Of a stretch of DNA of 64,000 nucleotides, positions 12,181 to 23,407 are shown in pieces. Source of the DNA: Delphinus delphis (Eukaryota > Chordata > Mammalia > Artiodactyla > Delphinidae). Position 1 is the stretch's first letter; each line of letters begins with the position of its first letter. The stretch spans positions 101,120,400-101,184,399 of the forward strand of contig NC_082690.1 in the NCBI RefSeq assembly GCF_949987515.2. The letters run 5' to 3'. The notes beneath the pieces were generated by a model, which did no database searches, was not told the DNA's origin, and saw nothing but the letters and a program-made list of their open reading frames with translations. The position numbers were made by a program, and so were the translations under genes.

Positions 12181-12313
12181 GAGTCTCGTATAGAGGACAA
12201 ATTGGGTGAAGTAATGGCAATGGCAAAGCATAAGACTCCCAGAAAGAGCACAACCTCCAGGTCCGCGACTTAAGGCCCCACGCACTTCCCACGTCCCCTA
12301 GGGCACTCGCAGT

Positions 12314-12332
12314 GCACGCTGGGACGTGTAGT
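12314..12332 (-). promoter_or_regulatory. ZNF143/Staf-type binding motif
   Basis: Read on the minus strand this is ACTACACGTCCCAGCGTGC, a close match to the long ZNF143 (SBS) consensus ACTACAATTCCCAGCATGC known from vertebrate CpG-island promoters. It lies in a CpG-rich stretch (about 12.25-12.42 kb) roughly 250-400 bases upstream of the probable INCENP start. An ETS-like CCGGAA (minus strand) directly follows it. ZNF143 sites often mark bidirectional or housekeeping promoters. Function here is inferred from the motif only. Confidence 0.6.
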
Positions 12333-12468
12333 TCCGGCGTGCGAGGTCCTGCGCGCGCAACCCCCACCGCGGGCGACTCACTCTCTAGGCCGCGCGCCGC
12401 CGTTCCCGGAAGCTGTTCGGGTTAAAGTTTCAAAGCTTCCTTTCCCCGCCTCTTAGTCCCGCAGATTG

Positions 12469-12584
12469 CCAATCCAAGTAGCCAATAGATGGCCGGACTG
12501 GTGCTTCCTTTTACTTGATTGGCTTAGGTTTCTGCAGCCGCACAGACAAACTTGCCGGGGATTGGTCGAGCCTTCAGTTTTGAA
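12469..12584 (+). promoter_or_regulatory. INCENP: INCENP proximal promoter: four CCAAT boxes plus CHR
   Basis: CCAAT occurs at 12469-12473 and 12482-12486, and its inverse ATTGG at 12518-12522 and 12561-12565. A TTTGAA element follows at 12579-12584, and a TTTGGCCCGCG stretch resembling an E2F site starts near 12594. Multiple NF-Y sites upstream of a CHR (TTTGAA) is the known layout of G2/M genes controlled by DREAM and B-MYB/FOXM1, which fits a mitotic gene such as INCENP. No TATA box is evident. The start site itself cannot be fixed from sequence. Confidence 0.65.
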
Positions 12585-12619
12585 AATCGTAGGTTTGGCC
12601 CGCGCTGCACCGCCCGGTT

Positions 12620-12741
12620 GCTTCCTTGCAGCCGCGAGCTTTGGAGGCCGGGAGCGGTGGGACTTGGGCGGGCTGAGATTTGTGCTGGGAAGGTCGTCGG
12701 ACTTGGATCGGAGCAGCACTTAGGAGACGCGGTGCAGTCGA
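12620..12741 (+). other. INCENP: INCENP exon 1 (5' UTR, non-coding)
   Basis: The 3' boundary is supported by a strong donor: the exon ends at 12741 and GTGAGTGCG follows. The 5' boundary is only an estimate, placed downstream of the CCAAT/CHR cluster in GC-rich sequence. The exon carries no part of the INCENP reading frame, which starts in exon 2. A non-coding first exon agrees with the gene structure known in other mammals. Confidence 0.6.
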
Positions 12742-13254
12742 GTGAGTGCGCGCGGGCGACCGGCGGGGGTGGGGGGGTAGTTAGCGATTTGTTACCCCTT
12801 CCTCCAGCCCCGGACCGGGGGCGTGACCCTCTACCCCCCGTTGCGGCCTGGCAGTGGATGGATCACCTCTTCCAAGTGACGAGGTGACCTGCCTTGGTCC
12901 TGGGGCCAGAGATGACCCCCACCCTCCATCCTAGAGAATAACCCCGTCCCTTCCCCCTCCCGGTGCCTAGCACCTTCTTTTGTGCCCAGGAGGCCCTTTG
13001 TTGATTTGGACGCGCAGGAAGCGCACACCGACCGGGTTGTGTGACGGAATTATGCCAGATGGCATTTCTGTACAGTTAACTCTCGCTCAACACCTCCCCC
13101 ATCGGCTGAGCAACATTTTAAAGTGACCATTTCTGGAGTCCACTGCTACCCCTGATCTTGTCATTTCCCAAGCACGTTCACTGACAGTGGCCTTCTCTGG
13201 GGCGCCCAGAGCCAGAACTTGGCCCCTGCCTTCCCGAGGTTGAAATGGAATAGG

Positions 13255-13400
13255 CGGCAAAGCTTGTGGTTAAGAGCACAATTTACATCCAGGCCTTGCC
13301 CTTGACTTAACTTCTCTTTGCCTCGATTTGCTCATCTGCACGAGGGTCTCCTTGAGGTTGTGGTGAGAATTAAATGAGATGATGCTCCGTCCAAGCACGG
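13255..13400 (+). repeat. MIR-like fragment
   Basis: MIR core-like text ending in 'gtgagaattaaatgagatga'. Confidence 0.55.
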
Positions 13401-14239
13401 AGTAGGACTCTTTAAAGAAAGCAACTGTTGTGACCCTTCTTTGCTGAGGCGAGGTCACAGTTAGGTGCCCGACTTCCTGCACCCTCAAAAGAACAGGTAT
13501 TGTGAAGGAGGGCCGTGGGGCCCTCGTCTGGTGTATGATGTGAGAGAAGTATTGGGAGACGAAAATGAACAAGCACCCTTCGCCCTTGGTGGGATGTAGG
13601 GTGCTCTGGGTTTGTGCCCAGGTTCTTGCAGGGGCTGAAGAGATTTTTGCTGCTTTTCCCAGGACCCTCATTCTTACACTGATCCCTCCTTTCACAGGGT
13701 CACCTCTGATCTAATGACAATGACCCTTTTTAAATACCCAGGCTGAGGCTGCTGAAAACAAACTTCCTCGTGGAAGAAGCCCAAACACCTTTTTGCACTT
13801 TGTGAAAGAAGCTTTCGCCCACTTTGCCATTTTGAACAAATACTTTTAAAAAAAAAAGAGCAAGTTGTTGATTTCCATAGCAACAAAGTGTTTTGTCTTC
13901 CTTTAACATTTTTCTCTTTCCTAGCCTCAAACTGTGTTCCTGCCCTTAGCCAGGGCTGACTGAGCTCTGGGACAGAGGGACTGGGGGGATCCAGAAGGAT
14001 GGCAGCCGAGAGGCTGTGTCGCTGACTGGCTGGCTGCAGAGCTGTCTCTACCCAAAGCCTCTGCAGTCCTGCCCGATTGGCCCTGCCCTGATGAGTTCTG
14101 CCTTTGGCATCTAGGAGTAGGCCTTTGGATGAGTAAGGCATGCCCTAACCTGTGTAGAATGAGTTCATTTGGTGTCCCTGTACGTGTGTATGTGTTGGGG
14201 TGGGAGTACCTGTAGAATGTTTATTTCTAGGTATAGAGT

Positions 14240-14420
14240 TGACAGATGAATGAATTCATTTAACAAGTATCTCTTTTGTGCCAGGCACTGTGCCATACTC
14301 TGGGCTTTCAAAGCTGCGAGCAAGACAGACAAAGGCTTGTCCTCAGGGAACAAACGCTTAGTGGTCAGAGACAGGCAGCAAGCAAACAGATACAGTCACC
14401 CAAGTGCCATGCGGAGAATT
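14240..14420 (+). repeat. MIR/L2-like fragment
   Basis: 'tttgtgccaggcactgtgcc' and 'agcaagacagacaaaggctt' resemble the ancient L2/MIR 3' tail. Confidence 0.45.
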
Positions 14421-15014
14421 GAAATTGATGGATAGGATGGTAGCTGGTGGTCAGGTCCTCCCTGAGTTGCTGAGAGCCAAGTGCTGAGGAATGAGCTGCA
14501 CAAAATAGGAGACAGAAGGTTCCAGACAGAGGGCAGAGCTTGCTCAAGGAACAAAGGCTCGTGTGCCCTGGCAATCAGGCCCCAGGAAGTCCTATGAGGC
14601 TGCAACAGGACCTGGCATTAAGCTCTGTAAGGGGTGACTGAGCCCCTCCTTCCAGGAGTTCCCATCTCAGGTGGGAGGCTGAGCTATGCGTGGTTCTGGG
14701 TTTTGAAGTTGTAGACCAGGGTGGTGGGTTACTGCCATGGCATGAGACATGCAGTCTGTTATTATGGCTAACGACTGTCACCCAGTCATTTGTTCTTTCA
14801 TTCACTCTACCAGTCGGGATATTTATTGAGCCCCTGCTATGACCAGAATAGAACACTTCTTCCTTGCCTGGGGCTTTGGTGATGATTTTATAACTGAGTT
14901 TTGAGGAGAATATCTGAGTTGCCGGTTGTTTTTTTGTTTTTGTTTGTTTATTTGTTTGCTTTTTTGAGTTCCTAGTTTTTTAAGAAATTAAGTGAAGACA
15001 TAGAACAAATATAG

Positions 15015-15270
15015 TTACCAAGGGGGAAGAGGGGGAAGGGATAAATTAGGAGTTTGGGATTAAGATATACACACTGCTATATATAAAATAGATAACCTAC
15101 TGTATAGCACAGGGAACTGTGCTCAGTATCTTGTAATAACCTGTAATAAAAAGGAATCTTAAAAACAATAAATATATATGTATAACTGAATCACTTTGCC
15201 ATACACCTGAAACTGACACAGCATGGTAAATCAACTATACTTCAATAAAAAAATTTTTTAAAGGAAATTA
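15015..15270 (+). repeat. L1 3' end (cetartiodactyl type) in INCENP intron 1
   Basis: 'cctactgtatagcacaggga' through 'aaatcaactatacttcaata' with an A-rich tail, sense strand. Confidence 0.75.
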
Positions 15271-15855
15271 AGAGAAAACTAATTTTGTATTTTCCACTGC
15301 CTGATATTTCTAGACAAGTTTTCCTAAAAACAAGACATTGCTTATCCGCTCCCCTCGTGCTCCCTCATGCGTCTCAAGGACATTTCAGCTCAAGGGAGAG
15401 GGTTGTAGGGGCCCCTTAGAGAAGAGCCTGTCTGTAGACCCTGCTTTCTTACCCACTACTTTGGGACGCAGAACCCCTTCCAGCCACTGGCCTCCCAAAG
15501 AGGCAGTTGGATTTGATGTTCTCTGGCCTGATGCCTGGGGTCAGCTCGTGGGTAACTCACCCTCCGACAGTAGGAGAGGAGCCCTTAGGAGGGTAAGAGC
15601 AGGCCTTTGGGCAGGTCAAGGGGTCCTACCTGGTGGGACCACAGTTTCTCCTGATCCAGGAAGGCAGTTGGCCGTGCCCTGTCCTTTTAAGCCCCAGAGA
15701 CGGCCATTTGTAAGGAGGTCCATTGACACCACAATTGGCTGGTCATTGTGGGCTTCTGGGGACAACGTGCTGTGTGGGGTGGGGATGGGGCGGCATTGAA
15801 GAGTGTGAAGATTCCAGCCCTGAACCCTCATGCCTCTTATCTCTGCTTTCTCCAG

Positions 15856-16006
15856 ACAGAGCCATCATGGGGACGACAGCCCCAGGGCCCATTCACCTGC
15901 TGGAGCTCTGTGACCAGAAGCTCTTGGAGTTTGTCTGCAACCTGGACAATAAGGACATGGTGTGGCTGGAGGAGATCGAGGAGGAGGCCGAGCGCATGTT
16001 CACCAG
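15856..16006 (+). CDS. INCENP: INCENP exon 2: start codon and CEN box (residues 1-46)
   Basis: The exon begins after CTCCAG at 15855. ATG is at 15867-15869 (context gccatcATGG), so 11 bases of 5' UTR precede it. The exon encodes residues 1-46 plus two bases of codon 47. The start [19 protein letters not shown] is the strongly conserved INCENP N terminus. This segment forms the helix that bundles with survivin and borealin and directs the complex to centromeres. The donor is CACCAG|GTGCGG. Confidence 0.97.
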
Positions 16007-16104
16007 GTGCGGGAGGGACGGACCCGGGGCTGCCTGAGTCCCCAGCGGGGGCCGCTTCCCCACCTGACAGGCAGAACAGACAGGCTGCCAGCAGTCCCTG
16101 CTGA

Positions 16105-16515
<411 letters not shown>

Positions 16516-16849
16516 TAGGAGGGGCCGGAGGCTTGGGGCCCACGTGGAGAGCTTGATTCGCAGGTATTAACTGACATGAGGAGCCGCCCAGGGGAAATGA
16601 AGCGTGACCCGAGGCCGTGGAGTCCAGAGCTTGTGTGTGTTGGAGGTGGGGATGGTGTTTGATCTGGGCCTCTCCTTCCAGAGGTAGGAGAAGCAAGAGA
16701 ACCTGACCTTCTGCTTGGGGGAGAGTGACCAGAGGTGTAGACCGGGCACTGTTCCCTAATCCCCTGTTGCTGTGCTGGTTATAACTACCCTGGTAACGAC
16801 CATGGGCTGCAAAGTACCAGGGGAAAGAGGCTGGGTCTTGGGGGTCAGG

Positions 16850-17170
16850 TGGTCTTGGGTGCACACCCCAGCTCTGCCCCTTAGCAACTGTATGTCCTTG
16901 GGTTAATTTTCCACGTCTCTAAGCCTAAGTTTCTGGAGTCTAAAGTGAGGATAATGGTCCCTGCCTCTCAGGGCTGTGTGGTGGTTTAGGCGACAGCATG
17001 AGCAATGCCTCCAGCAAGGTGCTTGGCCCAGTGTGACCCCGGTCAGTGGGAGGTTTAGGGGAGTTTAATCTTCCCAGTGGTTCTGAGAGGACAGGCATCA
17101 TCCCAATTTACAGATAGGGAGACTGAGGCCCAGAGAGGGGCAGCCGGGGTGTCACGGCTAGAGGCAGCAG
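16850..17170 (+). repeat. MIR-like fragments in INCENP intron 3
   Basis: 'tagcaactgtatgtccttgg' followed by 'gtgaggataatggtccctgc', then a second tract 'agatagggagactgaggccc', all MIR-like. Confidence 0.5.
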
Positions 17171-17329
17171 AGCCTGGACCAGAACCCCGGTCTTCTGCCT
17201 CCTAGCCCTCCGCTTCAGACTCCACTTGAGCTGGCGGCTCCTGGGGAGGCCGGTGCCTGCAGCTGGAATTTTGGGGAGCCTCCCCGCCCTGCTGGGTCAT
17301 CTCAGCTTCTGCTCCACCTCCTCCAGCAG

Positions 17330-18123
17330 GTTGTCCCGCAGAAAGACGCGGAGCAGCCATCGGAGCTCCCGGCACCTCCGCAGCAAGGACAAGGTGGAGA
17401 AGCTGGCCACAGTGGTGGGGGAGAACGGCTCCGTCCTGCGGCGGGTGACCCGTGCTGCGGCCGCAGCTGCAGCAACCTCCACGGCAGCCACGCCTTCGCC
17501 CACCCCTGAGTCTCCCCCGGTGCTGACCGAGAAGCCCAAGGAGAGCCCGGCCCAGTGCCAGCTGGTACCCATGGTGGAGATTGGCATCAGCGAGCGCCGG
17601 AGCGCTGAGCAGCACCTCAGCCAGCTCCAGTCTGCCCAGGCTCCACCCCCCACCCCGGCTCCGGCCGCTGCTCTGGCCTCCCAGATCACCTTGACCTCGG
17701 AGGAGGACTCTACACCCCAGAAGCCAGAGACCGGGAGACTGGAGTCTGTCACCGTGAGCTCCCTGATAACTACACCCCAGGACCCCAAGGGCCGAGGGGT
17801 TGGAGCAGGAAGGTCCGCCTCCAAGCTCAGGATTGCCGCGACCTCCCCAGGCCCGCAGGACTCGCCCAGCTCTCCGGCCTCCCCGTGGCGGGAGCGGGTG
17901 CTGGCTCCCATCCTGCCGGATAACTTCTCCACACCCACGGGCTCCCGTGTGGACCGCAGGTCAGTGCGGCGCAGCCTGATCGCCCCGTCCTCCCCGGGTC
18001 CCCAGGTCTCGCTGGCCCAGAATTACTCCCTGGTTTCCAAAGAGGAGAGCACCGTCCGAAGATCAAGCAGAAGGATTGCCAGGAAGGCCACCAAAGAGCC
18101 GGCCGCCTCCGCCCGCATCATCT
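17330..18123 (+). CDS. INCENP: INCENP exon 4: basic/disordered region with HP1-type motif (residues 85-349)
   Basis: This is the largest coding exon (794 bases). It starts with RLSRRK, then an RS-rich basic stretch, a seven-alanine run (127-133) and a long Ser/Pro/Thr-rich low-complexity region with many SP and TP sites. PMVEI at 165-169 matches the HP1 chromoshadow-binding motif (PVVEI in human). The conserved block [20 protein letters not shown] lies in the second half. The exon ends ARII plus one base of a cysteine codon at the GTGAGT donor. The acceptor is a tandem CAGCAG. The second AG gives the human-like junction and is used here; the first would add a serine codon (start 17327). Confidence 0.95.
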
Positions 18124-18289
18124 GTGAGTCTGGGGCTCAGCTCTGGGCAAGGCTGCGGAGGGTGGTCCTTCATGCCTGGCTCAGCCAGAGGGGCTCTGGG
18201 GACCGTTTAGCAAGGAGCTGTCCACAGAACTTTCTGCGGTGGCGTAAGTGTTCCGGATCTGTGCCGTCCTATACTGTAGCCACTAGCTA

Positions 18290-18425
18290 GCCACGAATGG
18301 CTGTTGAGCCCTCAGAATGTGGCTCGTTTGATCGAGGAACTGAATTTTTAGTTTTATTACATTTTACATAGTTCAGATTTAAGTTGCCGCACGTACCTAG
18401 TGGCTACCACGTTGGACAGGGCAGA
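18290..18425. repeat. Old MER-type DNA transposon fragment
   Basis: 'gccactagctagccacgaat' and 'tagtggctaccacgttggac' are near-inverted end sequences of a common mammalian MITE. I cannot name the family with certainty. Confidence 0.5.
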
Positions 18426-19164
18426 TCTGGTCCCACGCTCTTGTTTTACAAATGAGGAAACTGAGGTCCGGGGCCGTTGGCCGCAGTGTCCCCGTGGTTA
18501 ATGCCATGCTGAGCTTGAACCCGGGCCTCTTCCCCAGGGCCCGCGTGTTCCCCTTCCTTCCTGTGGAGGCTCGCTTAGATTCACCATGTTTGTGGGCCGC
18601 CTCCTGTTAACGTAACTGTTCGGTCTGGCCCCAGCTGTACATTTAAACTGAGGCTTAAGGAGGCTACCAAGTCTGTAAATTGGGAAGAGCCCCACATGTT
18701 TCGTCCCTTCTGGGATGGTGGCTGCTTGCTGAGGAGGCCAGGTGGAAAGCCACAGGGCGGGCTTGTCAGGCAGGTGAGGGCACCTCCCTGGGCCCGGTTT
18801 CTTCCCCGCCTGGGGAAGGGTTTGCTCCAGGGCCTGGGGCTCAAGGACACACAGTCGGGGGCCTGTGCAGACATGCGGTCTGGCACACTGTTCATTTTTG
18901 GATTCTCAGAAGGGCCCCAGTGATTCTGCCCTGCCTTCGAGATTTCCTCAGGTGTGAATCTGATCCTGGGCAGGGGCCCAAGGGGGCGGGCAAGCCTGGA
19001 ACTCTAGAGGGAGGTTTGGGGAGAGACCCTAGAGGCCCTCCCCATGCTTCTGGTCAGACATCCAGAAGCTCTTCTTAAGCCAGTCCGTTTGCTCGGCCCC
19101 CTGCCCTGCACACGGGTGGGCTTCTGATTTGATTCGCCTTTGACCCAGTCCTGTGGAAGGAAGC

Positions 19165-19320
19165 CAGTCAAACACAGTGGTTAAGCCTTGGAGTCACACA
19201 GAGCCTGGGGGGCCTGGGGCACACCCTTCTCCGAACCTCAGTTTCCCCATGTGTTAAATGGTAAGAACACCTGCCTTGAATGTGGGTAGAGGACCCATCT
19301 TAGTGCTTGGCTATGGTACA
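19165..19320 (+). repeat. MIR-like fragment
   Basis: 'cacagtggttaagccttgga' followed by 'cagtttccccatgtgttaaa' is MIR-like. Confidence 0.5.
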
Positions 19321-20128
19321 GCTCAGTCCATCTAAATCAAAACAAAACTGGATGATAAAACTGCAGATGGCCTGGGTCCCTGAAGCTCAGTGGAGGTGTG
19401 GCCTGGGTGACCCTCCGGGCGCACAAGGGTGTGGAGCAGGGAGGGGAGAGGGGGCTTCCTGGAGGCCTTCCTGACACCCAGGCCCTGGGGCTTGGCTGGG
19501 TGGGCAACTCAGAGGTTGGATTTTAGTTTGGGTTACCCCAGAAGCAGCCCTTGATATCAGGATTTGAGTGTAACTTGTTACTGTGGGAGGGGAAGGAAGC
19601 ACCTGCAGCAGGGGAGCGGGGAGGTGAGCCGGGGAGAGAGGACCGCCAGTGACACCCATAACAGGCCTGGGGCCTCGGGGGAGCCTCTGGAGCCAGTGTG
19701 GTGCCCCTCGACCCCCTTCCAGGCCTCCTCCCTGCCCCCAGACCTGTTCTGAAGCCTGAATGGCATGCAGGTGGTACTTAACATTCCAGAGCAGTCTTTG
19801 CGCTGGTGGAATAGTTGTGCGGTCACATGGGCATCTTCTCACCCTTCTGCCCCCTCATCAGCGAGCCCTGAGCTGGGATGGGAGGCAGGGGATGTGAGCT
19901 GTCTCTTGGCTACAGACCCCTCAGGTGGGAGCTGGCCCTCCCACACCTCCAGGCCTGCCTGCCTCACCCCAGGAAAGTCCCTGCTTCCGGCCTCGGCTCC
20001 CTCAGCCTTAAACCTCTGGCCACGCACCTGTGGCCCAGATGCTCCAGCCGAGCCAGGCTTCTTCTGTGCCCAGCAAAGCCTGCTCTTTCCTGCCTCATGG
20101 CCTTTGCAGATGCTGTTCCTTCTGCCTA

Positions 20129-21614
20129 GACTGGCACCTCTCAACTTTTGGCCTCAGCCCCTGCTTCCAGATTTCAAAATTATTGAGGACCCCAAAGAGC
20201 TTTTGATTATGAGGACGCTATCTATTGACAGTTACTGTATTAGAAATTAACTTGAAGGATTAAAAAATTCTTAATATTCATTAATATTTTATTTTTTATA
20301 TTAATACTACTTACTGTTTTGATATTAAAAGTATTATTTAATACTTTAATGTAAAAGTAACAAGCCAATTACCTGTTAAGGTTAGTTGTGTTTATTTTTG
20401 TTGGTTTTTTTTTTTTTAAGAAAAAATAACTGTTTTCCAAACAAAAATGTGATGAGGAGACTGGCGTTATTCTGCAGTTTGCAGATCCCATCCATGTGTG
20501 GCTTAAAAGAAGACAGCTGGGTTCTGCATTCACTCTGTTGCATTGTGTTGCTTGGGTTCAAGTATGTGAAGAAAGTCTGGCCTTACACAGATACGTAGTT
20601 GGAACAGGGCAGAGTACTTCAAAAGCCTTTTCAGATAATGGTGCATATTCTTTTTTTTTTCCAGATAATGTGTGCGTACTCACAAATATGTGGCGTTACG
20701 CACATCTTCCAGATGTCGACACACTTCATTATGTATTTTTTTAAAGGAGCACGTTTGCTTTCTGGTCTCATCAGAAACATCTTTAGGTATTGGGAAGCTA
20801 TGAAGTTCATGGTGGTGGATACAAGGTCCAAAATTCTATTTTTGGCTTTTTTGTGGGCTCAGTTTTTTATTCTTGGCAACAAATACTGTTCGTTTTATTT
20901 GAAGGGACAGACTCCCTTTGTTCTTTTTTTTTTTTTTTTTTGTGGTATGTGAGCCTCTCACTGCTGTGGCCTCCCCCGTTGCGGAGCACAGGCTCCGGAC
21001 GCGCAGGCCCACCGGCCATGGCTCACGGGCCCAGCCGCTCCGCGGCATGTGGGATCCTCCCGGACCGGGGCACGAACCCGCGTCCCCTGCATCGGCAGGC
21101 GGACTCTCAACCACTGCGCCACCAGGGAAGCCCCCTTTGTTCATTTTTAAGAAAATGTCTGCCAAATACCCAAGCTTGATTAGCCGTAGTTTGTCAGTTG
21201 TTCTTTGACTTAAAAACAGCATTCTGTTAAAAAAGGGGCCAGTTCAGCTGAGACCTCAGACCCCCGTGCTTTTCAGAGACTTGGCTAGGCAGCCCAAGGG
21301 CATTTTTGCGTACTTCCTGCTTTATCACATAGTGTATTAGAAAGACATGTACTTAAGTTTAGATTTAATAAAATTAATAGTTTTCATTCCTTCACCAAGG
21401 ACATTCTTAAGTGAAACCAGACGTTTCCGTCCCGAGTGTGGGGTGCAGTTTGGTACCCAGGCTTCGTACTTTACCTCCATTGCTTTCACTCTCTCAGGGC
21501 AAATCTCAACACCATGAAAAGGGAAGATAACATTTTGGTGTTATGGTGGAAATAGTTAGGACCTCGTGGGTCCCCCAAAAGGGTCCTCTTGGGCACTCGA
21601 CTTCAAGAACCCCA
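20129..21614. mobile_element. Charlie-type hAT element in INCENP intron 4
   Basis: The left end 'ggcacctctcaacttttggc' followed by 'attgaggaccccaaagagct' is typical of Charlie1-like elements. The right end near 21600 reads 'acttcaagaacccc'. The element is about 1.3 kb once the SINE at 20921-21134 is removed. No intact transposase frame. Confidence 0.6.
20921..21134 (-). repeat. CHR-2-like SINE
   Basis: T-run, GC-rich body and antisense head gcgccaccagggaagccc. CCCTTTGTTC flanks both sides. It is inserted into the Charlie-type element. Confidence 0.92.
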
Positions 21615-22268
21615 GAGTACACTGTCCAGGACATCCTCCTCCCTCCCCTTCCTCCTTTGCGACCTTCTTACCTTCTTATCCTTTACGTCCCAGCCTCCAG
21701 ACCAGCTCGGCTTCCCATTATAGGCTTTTCAAGTCCTCTGCTCGTTTCTGTCATGGCACATGTCACATGTCGGTTACAGGATTATCTGATGATTATCTAG
21801 ACCAGGTCGTGGCCCAGTCTGGTTTGCTCTCCATTGGGTCCCCAGGGCCTGTGCATGGTATAGACCCTCGACGTATGTTTGTTGAATGAATAAGCTGCTT
21901 TGTGCTGGCCTGGGCTGGGAGTTGGAGGCTCGGAGCTGGCCATTGTCCCTCTTCCTAGGAAACTCCCAGCCCAGTGAAGGAGCCAAGACGCGCCCTCAGA
22001 TGGGCATGTTACCCTCTAGGGGCTAGCAGGAGACATCAAGCCAGCAGCTCTGTTGACGGTGTTAGGAGTTGAGGGAGTGCTGACGGCAGGGATCTGCACC
22101 CAGGGAAGGGGGAGAGGTCTGCGGGGTCGAGAGGGATCGGCAGGTGGAGAGGGTCTGGCTGCAGATGAGAAGTGGTGGAGCCCCCGTCAGAGCCTGGTTC
22201 CCTGGACCTCTTGGAGGGGCACCTGGCTGATTCTGAGGGCATCTCTTGTTCCTTTGTTCTCCTGTCAG

Positions 22269-22320
22269 GCCACAGTTACCTGGAGAGGCTCCTGAATGTC
22301 GAGGTGCCTCAGAAAGTGAG
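22269..22320 (+). CDS. INCENP: INCENP exon 5 (residues 350-366)
   Basis: A 52-base exon that completes the cysteine codon and encodes HSYLERLLNVEVPQKV, a well conserved INCENP block. Acceptor CCTGTCAG, donor GTGAG|GTGAGTT. The exon ends two bases into a codon that joins exon 6 as serine. Confidence 0.95.
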
Positions 22321-23156
22321 GTGAGTTCAGTTCCAGGGCTTGGGGACCTTCCCAGGGCTGGGCAGGGCACACGGGGGGCCCTTTCTAGGTGAGCCCCACA
22401 GGTGGAGGCGTTTCCTGTGCTCGAGCCTTCCCTCATCACAGGGACTGCCCCTGGGCTGCCCCCCGCTGCCCCCTGTCCCTGCCCCAGTCTTACCAGGCAG
22501 TGCCACCCGGGTGTCAGGTCTTCCCGAATTGCTTGTCAACATCGCTTGTCAGTCCTGGCCTCGCCTTGACCCCTCCAAGCCTTACCCTGGGGCCTGGGCT
22601 TCATTGCTTTGTCAAATCCAGAGGCCTGTGGATGAGCCAGTGCAGCCGTGAGGAGCCAGTTCAGACTGGGGTGGGTGGCATGGGGGTTGGTGGGGTGCTT
22701 CCTGCTCCAGGCTTACACCCCAGCACTGCTTTGAGCCAGCACTCCTTTTCCTGGAGGCCACGTCCTGCCGTCCCTAAAACTATTCCACCACCACCACGCC
22801 TCCCTGCTCTGGAGCAGAGGGGCAGTGCTTGGGACGGGGAGACCGGTGACTTTGCCGGCGGTGAATGGAGAACGGGCCTCAAAAGAGACGTGGCTCATTC
22901 AGGCCCAAAGGGTCGAGACGGAGCTGGGAAAGGGCCGACCTCCCGAATCAAGGCCCTGGTGGAATACAAGCGAAGCCAAATTCAGAAGCCGGCACTGCTC
23001 GTCTGCCCAGGCCGCAGACTTAAACCACGGGGCCACTGGCTCCGGCTGCCCATCCTCCCGTCCCTCCTAGGTCGCTACCCCAGGGCGTAGGGGAGGGGCT
23101 TCTGCGGGGAGGCTTGGGCTGGGCGGCTCCCTCAGTGCCCCCTGCTCTGCTTCCAG

Positions 23157-23214
23157 CCCCACGGCGGAGGAGCCCAGCAAGGAAGCTGAGCCAGAGGAGG
23201 CAGCTGAGCCGGAG
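23157..23214 (+). CDS. INCENP: INCENP exon 6 (residues 367-386)
   Basis: A 58-base exon encoding an acidic Glu/Pro/Ala stretch (SPTAEEPSKEAEPEEAAEPE). It is poorly conserved in sequence but similar in character to the human segment. Acceptor CTTCCAG, donor GGAG|GTGAGA. It ends at a codon boundary. Confidence 0.9.
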
Positions 23215-23289
23215 GTGAGATGGGCAGGCCAGGGAGGGGGGGCCTGCGAGTCCCATGTGCAGACCCCAAAGCCATGGCTCTTCCCTTAG

Positions 23290-23407
23290 GTCCCCAAGAA
23301 CAGTGGCAGCGCCTTGCAGCTCCGCAGTACCACCAAGATCGCCCTTAGCACGCCCGGCTCGCAGCCTGCAGCCGGCGGCCAGGGAACGCCCTCTGAAGGG
23401 CGGCCGG
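23290..23407 (+). CDS. INCENP: INCENP exon 7 (residues 387-425)
   Basis: A 118-base exon from the CCCTTAG acceptor to the CCGG|GTGAGT donor. It contains an S-T-P motif at 406-408, in the region where human INCENP has a CDK1 site that creates a PLK1 docking site (T388 in the literature). I infer equivalence from context and have not verified it by alignment. The surrounding residues diverge strongly from human. Confidence 0.9.

Larger units (their letters stand above)
12742..15855 (+). other. INCENP: INCENP intron 1
   Basis: GTGAGT donor and TTTCTCCAG acceptor. The intron holds MIR/L2-like fragments (about 13255-13400 and 14240-14420) and a young L1 3' end (15015-15270). ORFs on the minus strand around 13.3-14.1 kb have no recognisable content. 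I see no other gene in it. Confidence 0.8.
18124..22268 (+). other. INCENP: INCENP intron 4
   Basis: GTGAGT donor and CCTGTCAG acceptor. It carries an old MER-type DNA element (about 18290-18425), a MIR-like fragment (about 19165-19320) and a 1.5 kb Charlie-type hAT element (20129-21614) split by an antisense SINE. I see no separate gene. The ORFs here are short and featureless. Confidence 0.8.

Noticed and set aside
17297..17938. 213-residue minus-strand open frame
   Set aside because: Mirror of INCENP exon 4. GC-biased coding sequence leaves the opposite strand open.
18124..18290. Read-through of exon 4 into intron 4 (about 55 extra residues)
   Set aside because: A consensus GTGAGT donor and an exact in-frame join to exon 5 make splicing far more likely. 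The extra residues resemble nothing.
20390..20952. Overlapping short frames of 70-117 residues considered as an intronic gene
   Set aside because: The region is inside a Charlie-type hAT element plus SINE. The frames do not resemble transposase or any gene.
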